Shown one piece after another: positions 10,394 to 20,576 of a DNA stretch of 49,261 nucleotides. Location: contig JAIWNE010000166.1 of NCBI GenBank assembly GCA_025331445.1, forward strand, positions 1 to 49,261, written 5' to 3'. The notes under the pieces are model-generated. The model was not told the DNA's origin, made no database searches, and worked only from the letters and a program-made list of their open reading frames with translations. Made by a program: the position numbers and the translations under genes. Each line of letters starts with the position of its first letter. Positions within the stretch are counted from its first letter, which is position 1. This stretch comes from Blakeslea trispora (taxonomy: Eukaryota; Mucoromycota; Mucoromycetes; Mucorales; Choanephoraceae).

Positions 10394-10697
10394 TTTTGTC
10401 ATATCTGTCTTATCATGCATTTTCTCAGTCATTACTATATATGGAAAGTCTAAAAATAGCGCAAATTGAAGCTGAAAAGTTGTTCTTTGAGAGTAATATT
10501 TAAAGTGCGCAACTTTATAATATAACGGAGCGTGAAAACCTGAAAAACTTAAAAAATAAAGGAAACTTTGATAGCTGATTACTCCAAAAAAAGCCCGACC
10601 CTCAGGTCCGGCACTATGACCATCGGACTCAGAATTTTTTTCTCTTTCAGATGATATAATTAGTTAATGCTGACCCTGGGAAAATATGCTATACTCT
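10394..10697. other. Intergenic; short tRNA-like hairpin near 10590-10650
   Basis: No gene seen. On the minus strand AGTCCGATGGTCATAGTGCC resembles a D-arm region and ends in a T run, but no B box is present. Confidence 0.3.
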
Positions 10698-10803
10698 GAT
10701 CCTGACTCTTATCCTGCTTCTGTTCTCTTGTTGCCCTTACCCCTTCTTGTCTCTGAAATGATAAATTGTCATAGATGTGCTCAACTGAAATCTTGAAACT
10801 CTC
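10698..10803 (-). pseudogene. Relic matching the C-terminal tail of the Tnp2-type gene
   Basis: On the minus strand this reads FKISVEHIYDNLSFQRQEG followed by VRATREQ. It parallels the tail of the protein encoded at 15754 (FKISVGCIYDALLFLIQEG, VRATRDQ). Nucleotide identity is clear over about 105 bp (ATAGATGTGC.CAAC.GAAATCTTGAA). No coding continues on either side, so it is an isolated fragment of the same element family. Confidence 0.55.
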
Positions 10804-11510
10804 TTTATTGTTATACTGTCACGCCTCATAGTGTTGATCATTTACTAACTCTCAGGAACATTTAATTACCAATTAAAGCCTTTCATTCTTTATCTGGAAA
10901 ACACTTCTCATCAGGATCTGATTCAAGAACCATGAATTTTTAATTATATGCCTCAGTCTTTTCAGAGAAAGAAGAAGTTTACGATGCTAACGTTAATAGC
11001 ACGACGTTTTAACTTACATAGACAAAGCCAGTGAAAAAACTTATATTTGCGCGTCTTCTTTCTTCTCTCATCACAAACATTATGACTGACTTATATTAAA
11101 TGTTAAGAGAGAGGTACATCTTAATCACCATCTTGTCCATAAACACGTCTGTTAACTAATTTGATGTATTCATGAGCAAAGTAGAAAAAGAAGTGATCAT
11201 GGAACTACTTGGTAGGGTAAAAGCATCACCTTAAACTAGCTGTCAATCAATTCAAAATCTAAGCTGTATAGATATTGATAAAGACTCTCATGTCAGCAAC
11301 CTTGCAATGAAAAAGGATTCTGATCGTCTTTACAGTAAATCAGTAATGAAAACATTGACTCTTAGTAAACCAAATACAAAGGGCTTTGGCTAACTTTTTT
11401 TTAATCAGTCAGTATAAATAACATGACTCAGTATCTTTGTCTATAATCTGAATACTTGTCACTCAGACATGCTGCTTACAAAAAAACGTCCTTTAGTGGA
11501 TTGTTTTATT
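10804..11510. other. Intergenic, nothing recognised
   Basis: No coherent frame on either strand. It lies downstream of the two-exon gene ending at 11511. Confidence 0.4.
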
Positions 11511-11966
11511 TTATATTCCTAAGCGAGCCACCTCTTCTATAAAGTCATCATCCTGGAAATGTTCGTCTTCTTCTTCTCCTTCAGTCAGTTCATCTTGTGC
11601 TTCCTCTTCTTTTTCTTCTTCTATTTCAGCAACATCGGGAGCAAAGGTAACCCTTTTAACTACTTTAGACGTCTTACGCCTACTTGTTTCGCCTTGAAGT
11701 GGCTCTGGTAGTGCTGATGCTTGGCTTATTGAATAAGCACATACCGTTTGGTTTTTGAGCCAAAAGTTTTCATCTTGAAGGATTTTTACTAAATGATCAC
11801 AAGCTGAAAGACGTTATTAGTACTAGTAATCAATGTAGAGGTAAATGAAGTTACTTAGGCTTGATCCTCTAAAGTATCCTAATAAATAACGATTGCATTT
11901 ATTGATTATCTCAAGACGTCTCTCTTCTTCTATATCTCTTGTTGTATCGCTCTTTCTTTTTAACAT
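11511..11966 (-). CDS. Small two-exon gene with an RVxF-type PP1-docking motif (134 aa)
   Basis: Exon 1 is complement 11966-11855, starting MLKRKSDTTRDIEEERR. A 51-nt intron follows, with donor GTAACT, branch-like TACTAATAAC and acceptor TTTCAG. Exon 2 is complement 11803-11511. The phases agree and give 134 codons, then TAA with AATAAA just after it. The N-terminal half is basic/helical (EERRLEIINKCNRYLLGYF, LVKILQDENFWLKNQT). A basic stretch RRKTSKVVKRVTFAPDV contains KRVTF, a match to the RVxF consensus by which regulatory subunits dock on protein phosphatase 1. The C-terminal third is very acidic (EIEEEKEEEAQDE, EGEEEDE). No signal peptide or membrane segment. The frame is clean, so this is a candidate live host gene. 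The PP1 link is inferred from the motif alone; no family is recognised. Confidence 0.65.
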
Positions 11967-12484
11967 GCTTTAAATAAAGTAAAAAGAGAAAAAAAGCAAA
12001 GAATTATAATCTAACATCACATATAATAAAGCCACTGCTTATTTAAGTTAAAAACTGATATAATGGTCAGTGTATTTAATTTAGTTAGGAAACGATAATA
12101 AGGTTAATACAATGATTGTTCCTGCTCTGAGTCTCTATAGTCTTCAGTGTATATATTATATTGGTTTCTCTATTGTATTGATGTTTTATGAAGGTGTCTA
12201 AAGCATTTATGGTGACTAAAATTCGTTTTATTCAGTAACCCCTGCTTAAGCCCTGATTGTTTTTCATGCATTTACTGTAATTTAATCTAGCAACATTCGT
12301 ATTTTTATATGAACTGTTCAGTTAATCATTGGACAATCACACTGTTACTTAATTCTTGATAAAATGATTGACATACTTAATTTGGATGAGAGTATTCTAA
12401 AGACGAACTATACCTTACTTGTGTATTAAGGAATATTAATGGCTTGCTTGACTTTAGTCAATGACCTTTTCAGTAGGATGCGAA
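11967..12484. other. Upstream region of the two-exon gene, no further feature
   Basis: AT-rich, no coding frame found. Confidence 0.35.
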
Positions 12485-13960
12485 ACGAATCGATTCCATA
12501 AATAAGCCCATCAGTGAATACCTTGATTGCTTTGCAATAGCTGCACTTAAAAAGTAAGGTGGCCACAAACACACATCTTTTGCAATTTTTTTTCTTTTTG
12601 AACAGTCATCTTGAAGTTACATGCGAGTTCATGAGCAACACAAACTGCGTGATCACTTGCCTCCAGCATAACCAAGAGTTAGAAACAGTAGAGGAATAAA
12701 GCAAACAGCATAGAAAGCCATTAAAAAAGAACAACTAAAATGAAGACGAGACGCGATCTTTTACACATGCACTCTGTCATGAGTCTGTTAGTTGCGATTA
12801 GGTACCTCATGAGTTCAGTCATCTGTGAGAGTAACGTTGAGCAGTCAGTAGTGGATAAAATAATTATTGCTTGATGAATTAGTCAGGCTATATTAGTTTG
12901 AAGGAGGTGTTCATTTGCCACGAAAGAGACTAAGTGATGACGCATGCTCATCTTAGATGTAGTCCACATGTAAGCATGAGCCAGGACATGTTAACTTATG
13001 ACAGAAGGAAAAGCAGCTAGTATTGTCTTGACCATATTCAATCTAATTCTAAAGAGTGTTGATAACCTTCAAAAGCAATATTGGTATGACTATACTAGTA
13101 ACAGTTCTATGGAGAGCATCTTTTGGATTAAAGGTATAATTGCAACAAGTGAAAGCGCTTCATCACTTACAATAACTGTGTATCAAAAGAGCAAGGTTGT
13201 CGACGATGCTAGCCTACAGAAAAAGGCAAACTTAGTGGCAACTAAAGCAAGAGAGTAGTTATAGACAAGTCAAGCAAAAAATGGGGACTTGATCAAACAT
13301 TGGATTAATACGAAACAAAAGATTATATGAGCAAGTTTACGATGAGAGTAAAGTAGGTTATGTTTAGTGAATAAAAACATAGAGACCAACAACGAATAAA
13401 GACAAGAGACTTAATGCATGAGGTTTTGGTAACATGGACATCAAGTTAATTAAATAGTGTACATAAAGATTGTGATTAGACCGCAATTAAAGAGATATGA
13501 TCTTATGGCTGCTTTGGTTAATGCCTATAACTATAATAGAAATGTTGTAATTGATTTGATGAGTGGATGTACGAATTGGTGTGTTAATGATACGTTAAAC
13601 ACTATATCATTTACTAATAGACAATCATATATACATGTATGAAGTGGATGAGAAGCAGTTGTACACAGGTAATCTATTGGATGACCCCAAGGAATAAGAA
13701 AAGAAGAAGAGACTCATTTACTAGAGTGTTGCGATTATAAAGGGATAGGAATGCAACTAATACAGGTATACAAAGTTGGTGCTTTTTATAAATGATACTA
13801 CTTATTGAACCAGCAACAATAAATATACTTACCATTTGCTGTATTGTCAATCATATAAAGAAAGTTAAAGAAAACGTGCTATTAAAGGATGATCTATTAT
13901 AGCAAAACTTTGCATCGACTAAAATAAATATGCACTTCACTAAAAGGCTTAAACTTGAAT
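12485..13960. repeat. Old diverged repeat, partner of 43175-44600
   Basis: 12485-12990 aligns in direct orientation with about 43175-43665. Shared landmarks in order are TGATTGCTTTGCAATAGCTGC, CATGAGCAACAC, GCATAGAAAG, GAGACGCGAT, TGTCATGAG, TACCTCATGAGT, and CATGTAAGCATGAGC then GACATG. Weaker similarity continues to about 13860, where both copies carry a minus-strand splice-donor-like CTTACC(A/T)TTTGCTGT. Short open frames inside (12998-13258, 13457-13642) are not shared as proteins and look accidental. The family is unknown; a decayed transposon with a minus-strand spliced gene is possible. Confidence 0.55.
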
Positions 13961-14321
13961 TAGATTGGAAACAGAGAAAAACAAGAGACTTGATACACTT
14001 CTGATGCATGTTACTGGCCAAGGCTGATATGATTGTTGGAAACGAGTTTCAAGTGTCTCTCTCTTTTCGTTACTATTTCTTTTCACTTTCATGAGCTGTT
14101 TATGTACTCCTTTTCCCTTTTATAATTTACTTTATTATAGGTTATCCATCATCATCTCATAAGCTTTTATACACTGTTTAGACTTACAAAACAGTACTAA
14201 GCTAAACCAATTTATACTCTATCAACTCACACAGCAATGTTATAAATTTTTCTCATTGCTTGAAGATTTACTTATAGTCTTTAGTGATTGTCATTCGTTT
14301 AAAGGATGATTAGAGTAGTAA

Positions 14322-14406
14322 CTGTTCCTTTGCCATGTGCTCATGCGCTTTTGTGATGGTGATGAGCGATCTCAAGATCGACATTCAGTGACGATCTTGA
14401 CTTTTT
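14322..14406 (+). repeat. Dispersed repeat core, copy 2
   Basis: Matches 48477-48563 closely and 4410-4493 more distantly: CCATGTGCTCATG, GATGGTGATGAG.GATCTC, AAGATCGACATTCAGT. In this copy TCAAGATCG (14372-14380) pairs perfectly with CGATCTTGA (14392-14400) and CTTTTT follows, so a short structured Pol III-type transcript is conceivable. Confidence 0.5.
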
Positions 14407-15481
14407 ATAGAAGTCTTTTAAACTGTAAAGTAAAACGAGAGAGCGTTTTCATTCAACTTGATGGGCTTGGTATAAAGGTTTTTATTTGGGATTACCTAAT
14501 ATATAGCCTTTTCACAAATAGCATGACTGTACATGTCGTCAAAAAATGGTGAATCAAAAGATAGTCCACTTCAAACTGTTGTCAGTAAGTGTTTGTGATC
14601 TCAAATGATGTCTTGAGTAAGACGATGACTGAGATGTCGTGTTTATGTTAACTCAAGTCTAAAGAAGCCACAAAAAAAATTAAAACAAAACTTTTTTGTA
14701 AAGTTGTCGAATTAAATGTTTAACCTGCCAATCAAGTGTCACTGCTTTCATTGCAGGAGTAACAAACAGAATGCTTAAACTTACTACAGTCAAAGACATC
14801 ATGTATTAAGGTGTATGGTATTGGAACCTCAAGTCTTGAGGTACTATGAAGATGTTAATGTTTACCTATATACGCTCTAGTGCAATAAGCCATAAGAGAT
14901 GGCCTGCTATTAATAATTGTCTGATGATAGGTAAGATTAGCTGTAACGAGTTTCAGCATTGTGTATGGAAGTGCAAGTCACTTTCTATCATCAAATAAAT
15001 AGCGTAAAATAAAGACATTTTCAAACTTATATAGAGAACGCATTCAATCTACTTTGATTATACGCTGCTTTTCTCATCAATGTCGAAAATCTACTTGAAC
15101 GATAGACCAATATCATTCCCTATACTAAAGTCTCAGGTTATTCTGTCTAGCAATAGAAAGTATAAACCAAGTTTATGCAGGCTACTCATTTACAATAACC
15201 TTAGCCATTAACACTATAAACAGATACAGATGATGCATCACTAATAAAACAACTGTCCTTAAATCTAACATACTATAAGCGTTGTTCAGTCATAAGAAGG
15301 TGACAATCCGATCTAACAACACTTCTAATGATACAAAAAAGAACCTCATTGCTAAACCAGCCAGACCTGTATAGACCACTTACTTGCGCTTTGCACATGT
15401 AAGCCTTTACAGGGCCACCTCTAATCAACATTTAAACAAACTTCACAGATCATACAAATTAGGAAAAAAAACTAGCTGAGC
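14407..15481. other. Intergenic, nothing recognised
   Basis: No coherent coding frame, RNA gene or strong repeat found. Confidence 0.4.
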
Positions 15482-15567
15482 CTGGAAAAAATGGCCTATA
15501 GTTCAGATTGTGCGGGTCGAATATTTGTCCGACCCGCACAATCTGAACTATAGGCCATTTTTTCCAG
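15482..15567. repeat. Perfect inverted repeat, 38-bp arms with 10-nt loop
   Basis: Left arm 15482-15519 starts CTGGAAAAAATGGCC and ends GCGGGTCG; loop AATATTTGTC; right arm 15530-15567 is its exact reverse complement. No mismatch was seen in 38 bp. No clear target duplication flanks it. It lies on the 3' side of the Tnp2-type gene, 74 bp from the shared 89-bp block. It may be a MITE, two abutting transposon ends, or a young hairpin. Confidence 0.85.
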
Positions 15568-15640
15568 AGAGTAGAAGTATTTTTTGCAAGGGAAATTTTC
15601 TAGGAATTTTTTTTACAATTAAAACATTGACAACAAACCA

Positions 15641-15729
15641 AAATTCGGACGATTTTTTGATATGATTTGAGACAGCTTTTGACATTTACCTGCCCTCTGG
15701 CCAGAGGGCAGATAAATCCCCGTTAGACC
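15641..15729. repeat. 89-bp block, second copy; possible transposon terminus
   Basis: Nearly identical to 5388-5476, including the perfect 22-bp palindrome at 15690-15711. Here only 24 bp separate the block from the stop codon of the gene at 15754, against 185 bp at the first locus. This agrees with an internal deletion in this element. Confidence 0.6.
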
Positions 15730-15753
15730 CTGATCTTGAACCGTGACCTTGTT

Positions 15754-17546
15754 TTATTGCTGCTTGCCCTGATCTCTAGTTGCCCTGACCCCTTCTTGTA
15801 TCAGAAACAATAAAGCGTCATAGATGCACCCAACGGAAATCTTGAATCTCTTCTCCAACATATTTCTTTCACCAACAGTCCTTGCATTTTTCCATGCTTC
15901 AGAGCTTCTTTTTGTTTCATTTGCTGTTCTAGGCTCCCAATCATTGCAGTTCCAATGGCAATAGTTACGGTTGTTACCTGTGCCTTCAAATCTTGGAAAG
16001 AATGTTTTACACATGTGACACCCGAATCCACTGTTGAAAGACATACTTGCAGCAAGCTTCTTCGTGGCTGGTAGATCCGAGCTGATAGCGTACAAGCATG
16101 CTCTGACTTGGTTGTTTTGTATAGTGCCATCTGACATCACCATCTTCATTGACACACCTTCCAAGAGCGTCTTGAGATCTTTCACCAAGGGAACAAGGTA
16201 GTGGTTGATTGCTGTAGTTGGTGGCTCGCAAGGACCAGGGATCACGCCAACAAGGATCATATTCTTCTTTAAGTCTCGGCCATTTTCCTTTGGCAGGTTC
16301 ATGATTGTAAGATAGATACAACCAACACTGTGGTTTGTATCAAATGGACTAAACCAGTCAATGTTTAAAGTAAGCAGAAGATTATAATTTGACAGAGTAA
16401 CGAAAGGAGGCTCGGAAGGAGAGGACTTGAACCCAAGAAAGCCAGCAGCATCATAAACATCGCAAAGATACTCTTCAGCAGGATTACGGGTTTTCCATGC
16501 CTTGATTTGGTCAGAGAAGCCTTTTCGTAAAAAGAACTTCTTCAAGGTAGCGGGAATAGAACAGTACGAGTAAACTGACTTGGGAATAAGCTTGCCATTT
16601 TCAACACTCTTGTCATTTTCATACACTAAGCCATTACAAAACTCACCGGATCCAGTGGGCTTGAAAATGGCGCCTTGCAATGGCTGATTACAAATTTTTT
16701 CTTCTTGGGTTGGCTCGCTTTCCATGGTTGTGAGATGGTGACAAGATGGACACGCTGCGTAGTATGTTATGCCATCTGTGCTCAATGCTTTGAGAGAATT
16801 ACGGTCGACAAAGGTAGCCACAGTTTTTGGAAATCGATATTCGTCGCCATGAATTTCTAGTACCTTGTTGAGGGTTTGCATTACATCTTCAGTCAGGACA
16901 TTTGAAAGGTTGTTGTCGTGTAGTTTGGAGACCATGGACGAAAGGATCTTGGAAGTCTCAGACTGAGGGATTTTGTTGGCTAAGTGAAAAGAAACATGAG
17001 AATTAGTCTATCGTTCTAACTGATAATAATAGAATACTACTTACAACAAGAAACAAATTCATCATATAGATCTTCGTCATCAGAAGCGGCATCAACACTC
17101 TCAATATCATCGTCATTGGCTTCAACTTCATCATCAACAGCTTCATCCATAGTGTAATCCATCGAATCAAAATGCTCTGAGTCGACTAGAAGCTAGTTAG
17201 ATACGATTCAACACTACAGCACGACTTATTCAACTGTTTACCTTCATCGACAGGAGCACTAACTGTGGCAACTCTTCTGCGGTAGTAGGCAGGTGTAGTG
17301 GCGGCAGCAGTTCTTCCACCTAAACAGAAAAGAAAAACAAATACAAGTTAGAATCAAGGGCTGTTATTTACAAGTCATATACTTACTGTAAGAAGCTCTC
17401 CACTTAGCATACTTCATACCTCCAAACTTCTTGGTTCTGACATGGTAATTGTATTCAGCTTGGTTCAAGAGAGGTCTGGGAGGAGGAAGAACACCACATT
17501 CATCACAGTGACAGTAGTAACATCTTTCAGTAATACGAGTAGACAT
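15754..17546 (-). CDS. Tnp2-type (CACTA-like) transposase, C-terminally truncated (534 aa)
   Basis: Exons are complement 17546-17387, 17319-17242, 17185-17045 and 16979-15754. Introns are 67, 56 and 65 nt with GTAAGT, GTAAAC and GTAAGT donors; phases fit and give 534 codons. The start MSTRITERC leads into a Cys cluster (CYYCHCDECG), an acidic linker (DEAVDDEVEANDDD) and then a region typical of Pfam Transposase family tnp2: CPSCHH, NYNLLLTLNIDWFSPF, a GCIYLTIMNLP segment, ILVGVIPGPCEPP, INHYLVPLVKDL, and a Cys motif (GCHMCKTFFPRF). A complete family member continues far beyond this with the rest of the catalytic core. Here the frame ends soon after ARTVGERNMLEKR in a tail FKISVGCIYDALLF..QEGVRATRDQGKQQ, which recurs as a relic at 10698-10803. 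The product therefore lacks most of the transposase and would be non-autonomous. A TATAAAAGG box lies 68-76 nt upstream of the ATG. Confidence 0.75.
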
Positions 17547-17613
17547 TTCGGTAAGGTAATTGATGGATTTAGAATAAAGAATATATGGTCATTCAAGTGG
17601 TTTTTTCAATGGT

Positions 17614-17622
17614 CCTTTTATA
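17614..17622 (-). promoter_or_regulatory. TATA box of the Tnp2-type gene
   Basis: TATAAAAGG on the minus strand, about 70 nt upstream of the ATG at 17546. The same box and spacing occur before the gene fragment at 42263. Confidence 0.5.
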
Positions 17623-19439
17623 CTTTTTCTCTCTTCAAAATTTGTCTGCTTTGATAAAAATCGAATGAGTTGAGCAACATATTATTCGTTCCTTGATCAA
17701 GGACAAATGAAAACTTTTATTGATTAGAAACCTTTGGTCGGAAACAATGTCTTTGGATGATTAAGGATGTCGGTTGATGAATGATCCCTTTTGGTAGATG
17801 TATATTAAACCGAAACATTTTATGATTTTGGTATCTATGGATACAGCAAAGCTTTTTATTTAAATTAATGTGTATATTATCTCATTAACTATTACAGTCA
17901 AAGACTACACTCTCATTCTTTATACTCCTTTACTCTGTTTTAGGATAAGATGCCTTCCTAATATATCCAATGTAAAGAAGTTTGTTCAAATACAGCTATC
18001 TGCTATTAAATATTCGAGACCGATCAGAGTTTTTTTTTTGACTACGCTTGCTGGTGTTGCTGACTTTTCTTTACCTTCGATTTTTTTAATTGGTTACAGT
18101 AGGAGAATACTCTTTTTTTTTTTTAATTCAAGACTATCGACTTTAAGAGAATCTCAGTTGCAACATACGACTGATCAGACTACGCAAACCATATAAGCTC
18201 ATCTCAACTTGTAGAAATACTAAATAACGAACTCTAATAACAACAATAAACCACCGGCTTTTTTTTTATTTCTTTATATGAAGTTGTTTTACATGCAAAG
18301 CTTTAACTAGTGAATCTTTATCTGCAAAAAGAAACGTTCGACTTCTTTTATCTAGTAATTTTAAGTGGGCTTGCTCAATATACTGCACTCTTGAGACCAG
18401 CAACAGTGATTCGCACAAACAGTTGGAAGTAATGTAGAAGCATTCTCTTTATAAACAATTTTTTGAGCGACAGCATATGTTTAAATCTTTTTTTTTCTTT
18501 TAAACAACCCAAAGCTATTCAAGACATTAGTGTACATTACAGTCTTTATCAGAGCCTTTCCTGATTGTTAGTTCACACTTTCAAATAAAAAATAATTTAC
18601 CTTTTACATGACTACAGTAATTCCTCTCTCTTTTTTTTATTTTTTTTTAATCTCTTTTTTTCGGTTGTATCGAGCTTCTCTTTTTTTTTGTTATTCAGCA
18701 TGAACTTTTCGATACCTCTTTTTCATTTAGTGAAAAGAACAACGACATCATTACTCTTTCTTCAACTTGTACAAAATAACCAGCATCACTCTTTTTAAAG
18801 CAGTGTTTTTATTTTATTTTATTTTTATAAAGAGAATAACGAGCTCATGAGCCACTGTTTCGATAAACTATTCGCAAAAGTCCTTTCCTAATAGAACAGG
18901 AATACTTTTGCAGCACTACGAACTACTCACTGCCTCTTCATGTGCAGCATTGCAACATGTACCAACAACATTAGCACACTGCATAATTTCTTTATGCTTT
19001 AGAAAAAAAATAAAGTGTTTCAGCCAATCAGGTTGATGGATTCATTTTGCTTTGAATTGATTTTTAGCAGAGGAAAATTTGGTAGAGGTAAAAACCGGAC
19101 TTTTAAACACTTTGAAATTAATTTATTATTTTTTTTTTACACGTTAAAGAATACTAGAAATTAAACAGCTATAAAGCAATGAATACTTGCTGTAAAGGTC
19201 TCAATTTTTTTGCAAAAATGTATTCTAGATAGTTAAAGATATACTCATGCCAAGTCTCAGCTCATTCTGACCATTTTTCATCGAGTTATAAATTTGCTGC
19301 AAAATAACCCTCTATAACAACCCCTATAACTCATGTTTTCGGGCATGAGTTACGGGCCGGAAAACCCAATTTTCTGTAGTGGGTAGATCACGTGACTAAA
19401 TCCCAAAAATCAGAATTAATAGACAAGCGATAGAAAAGT
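17623..19439. other. Intergenic, T/C-rich; short hairpin near the right end
   Basis: No coding frame is convincing; the 108-codon open frame at 17870-18196 is low-complexity translation of T-rich DNA. TAACTCATG-TTTTCGGG-CATGAGTTA at about 19328-19353 is a perfect 9-bp-arm hairpin. The plus strand is strongly pyrimidine-rich between 18240 and 18840. Confidence 0.45.
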
Positions 19440-19513
19440 GCTCGTTTAGCTCAGTTGGTTAGAGCGTGGTGCTAATAACGCCAAGGTCACAGGTTCGACC
19501 CCTGTAATGAGCA
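19440..19513 (+). tRNA. tRNA-Ile (anticodon AAT)
   Basis: Cloverleaf: acceptor GCTCGTT (19440-19446) pairs with AATGAGC (19506-19512) with one G-U, and the discriminator is A. The D arm is AGCTCAGTTGGTTAGAGC. The anticodon stem TGGTG/CGCCA encloses the loop CTAATAA, giving anticodon AAT, which reads AUU. The T arm is ACAGG-TTCGACC-CCTGT. There is no intron; CCA is not encoded, as expected in eukaryotes. A T5 run two bases downstream (19515-19519) is a Pol III terminator. It appears intact. Confidence 0.92.
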
Positions 19514-19514
19514 A

Positions 19515-19519
19515 TTTTT
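19515..19519 (+). terminator. Pol III terminator of tRNA-Ile
   Basis: TTTTT immediately after the discriminator base region of the tRNA. Confidence 0.7.
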
Positions 19520-19865
19520 GCACTCTGCTTCATATCCTTACACTTTTTGGCCGCTGTTGTAATGTTACAGGACAAAGGATATTTTTGGAGTAACCTGGGA
19601 AAGAGAACAAATAGATATAACAAAGCAATTAGGCAGCAAGGTCATAAGTAATGAGCACCAGGCTTTAAGTCGTTCGACTAGAGATATAAGTAGAGTAAAG
19701 AGAATAAAGTAATATAAAAGAAGAGATGTAATAAATGAATACAATGATCTGTAATAAGTATCAAGGGAACTAATAACAATATGTGGATTTAGTTAGTGAA
19801 TATGTCAAACTACAAGCAAGCGTAAAGTAAATAAGAGAAATAACAGTTGAGTTTATTAATAAGAG
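19520..19865. other. Intergenic, nothing recognised
   Basis: Purine-rich plus strand, no coding frame. Confidence 0.4.
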
Positions 19866-20144
19866 TGTGATATTCACGGTACAATTTGTGACAATGATAA
19901 ATCAATCAGACCCAAAAGAAAGTTGTCTTTATTTAATATACATTTTCTAGCTCTATTTATACTAATGATGGATCCCGCATCTTAACTGAGTGTTTACTTT
20001 ACGTTGGATCACAACGTACTTTCTGTTTATTTGTATAAGAACGTATCTCACCGTTAATCAATATGTCCATATATGTTAACGACGTGATGGCTAATCTGAC
20101 TTTATAGTTTGTTATTGTTCCTAAAAAGAACAATGTATACAACA
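19866..20144 (-). repeat. Solo LTR related to the chromovirus LTRs at 25025 and 30796
   Basis: It begins TGTGATATTC, aligning with TGTGATATTTC of the live element, and shares AATCAATCAGACC, TGTC(C)TTTATT, a TATA-bearing CTATTTATA segment, AACTGAG and a terminal CAACA. It is diverged and about 279 bp long against 320 bp. The flanks (AAGAG and CACCT) show no target duplication, so flanking DNA has changed since insertion. Orientation is taken from the intact element. Confidence 0.55.
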
Positions 20145-20145
20145 C

Positions 20146-20517
20146 ACCTTTCGCCAGGATGATTTCGAAAACGATGATTTAAAAGGTGTCAACATAACAG
20201 ACACTATCGAGCATCTCCGTGCTGGATCAGTCGATTACTTTTTTTGTCATCAGGCACAGTTTATTGATAGCAATGGCAAAACATGCTACTTGAACCACTA
20301 CTTTGCTTTTGTCCACTGGTTCAAGAATCCTGGTACCGGTAAAGAAGATTTATCTCAGTACACTGGACCTTATATGCGTTCTTTTCGGTGTGAATACGAA
20401 AATGTTAGTTCCTATTCAATTTTGCCAGTACAAAAAATGAATTCACTAGTTCACATGTTGAATACACCTTTCACAGATATCACTGTCTTTGTTGATTTAC
20501 CAAATAAAATTATGTAA
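20146..20517 (+). pseudogene. C-terminal fragment of a Tnp2-type transposase
   Basis: The open frame runs from the LTR junction to a TAA at 20515. It reads RQDDFENDDLKGVN, then SVDYFFCHQAQF, TCYLNHYFAFVHWFKNP and SYSILPVQKMNSLVH, ending DLPNKIM. The pattern of a hydrophobic strand, an F(A/V)xVxWF(K/R) strand and a late SIxPVxxI strand is typical of the C-terminal domain of Tnp2-type and related fungal transposases. The rest of the protein is missing; the solo LTR occupies its 5' side. It converges tail-to-tail (60 bp apart) with the gene at 20577-21703, as expected of two convergent genes of one element. Confidence 0.5.
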
Positions 20518-20576
20518 CAAACAAATGATGATTTTCTTTTTACAAAGTATTTATTACAACAGATTTAAGAAAAGGC

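Noticed and set aside
9961..10503. Repetitive open frames on both strands over the palindromic array
   Set aside because: They arise because the unit length is a multiple of three or close to it; the protein would be a pure translation of the repeat.
15801..16321. Alternative minus-strand frames within the Tnp2 exon
   Set aside because: They lack family motifs; the 393-codon frame carries all conserved Tnp2 segments.
17870..18196. 108-codon plus-strand frame
   Set aside because: T-rich DNA translated to Phe/Ile/Leu-rich sequence with no motif, no promoter and no intron support.
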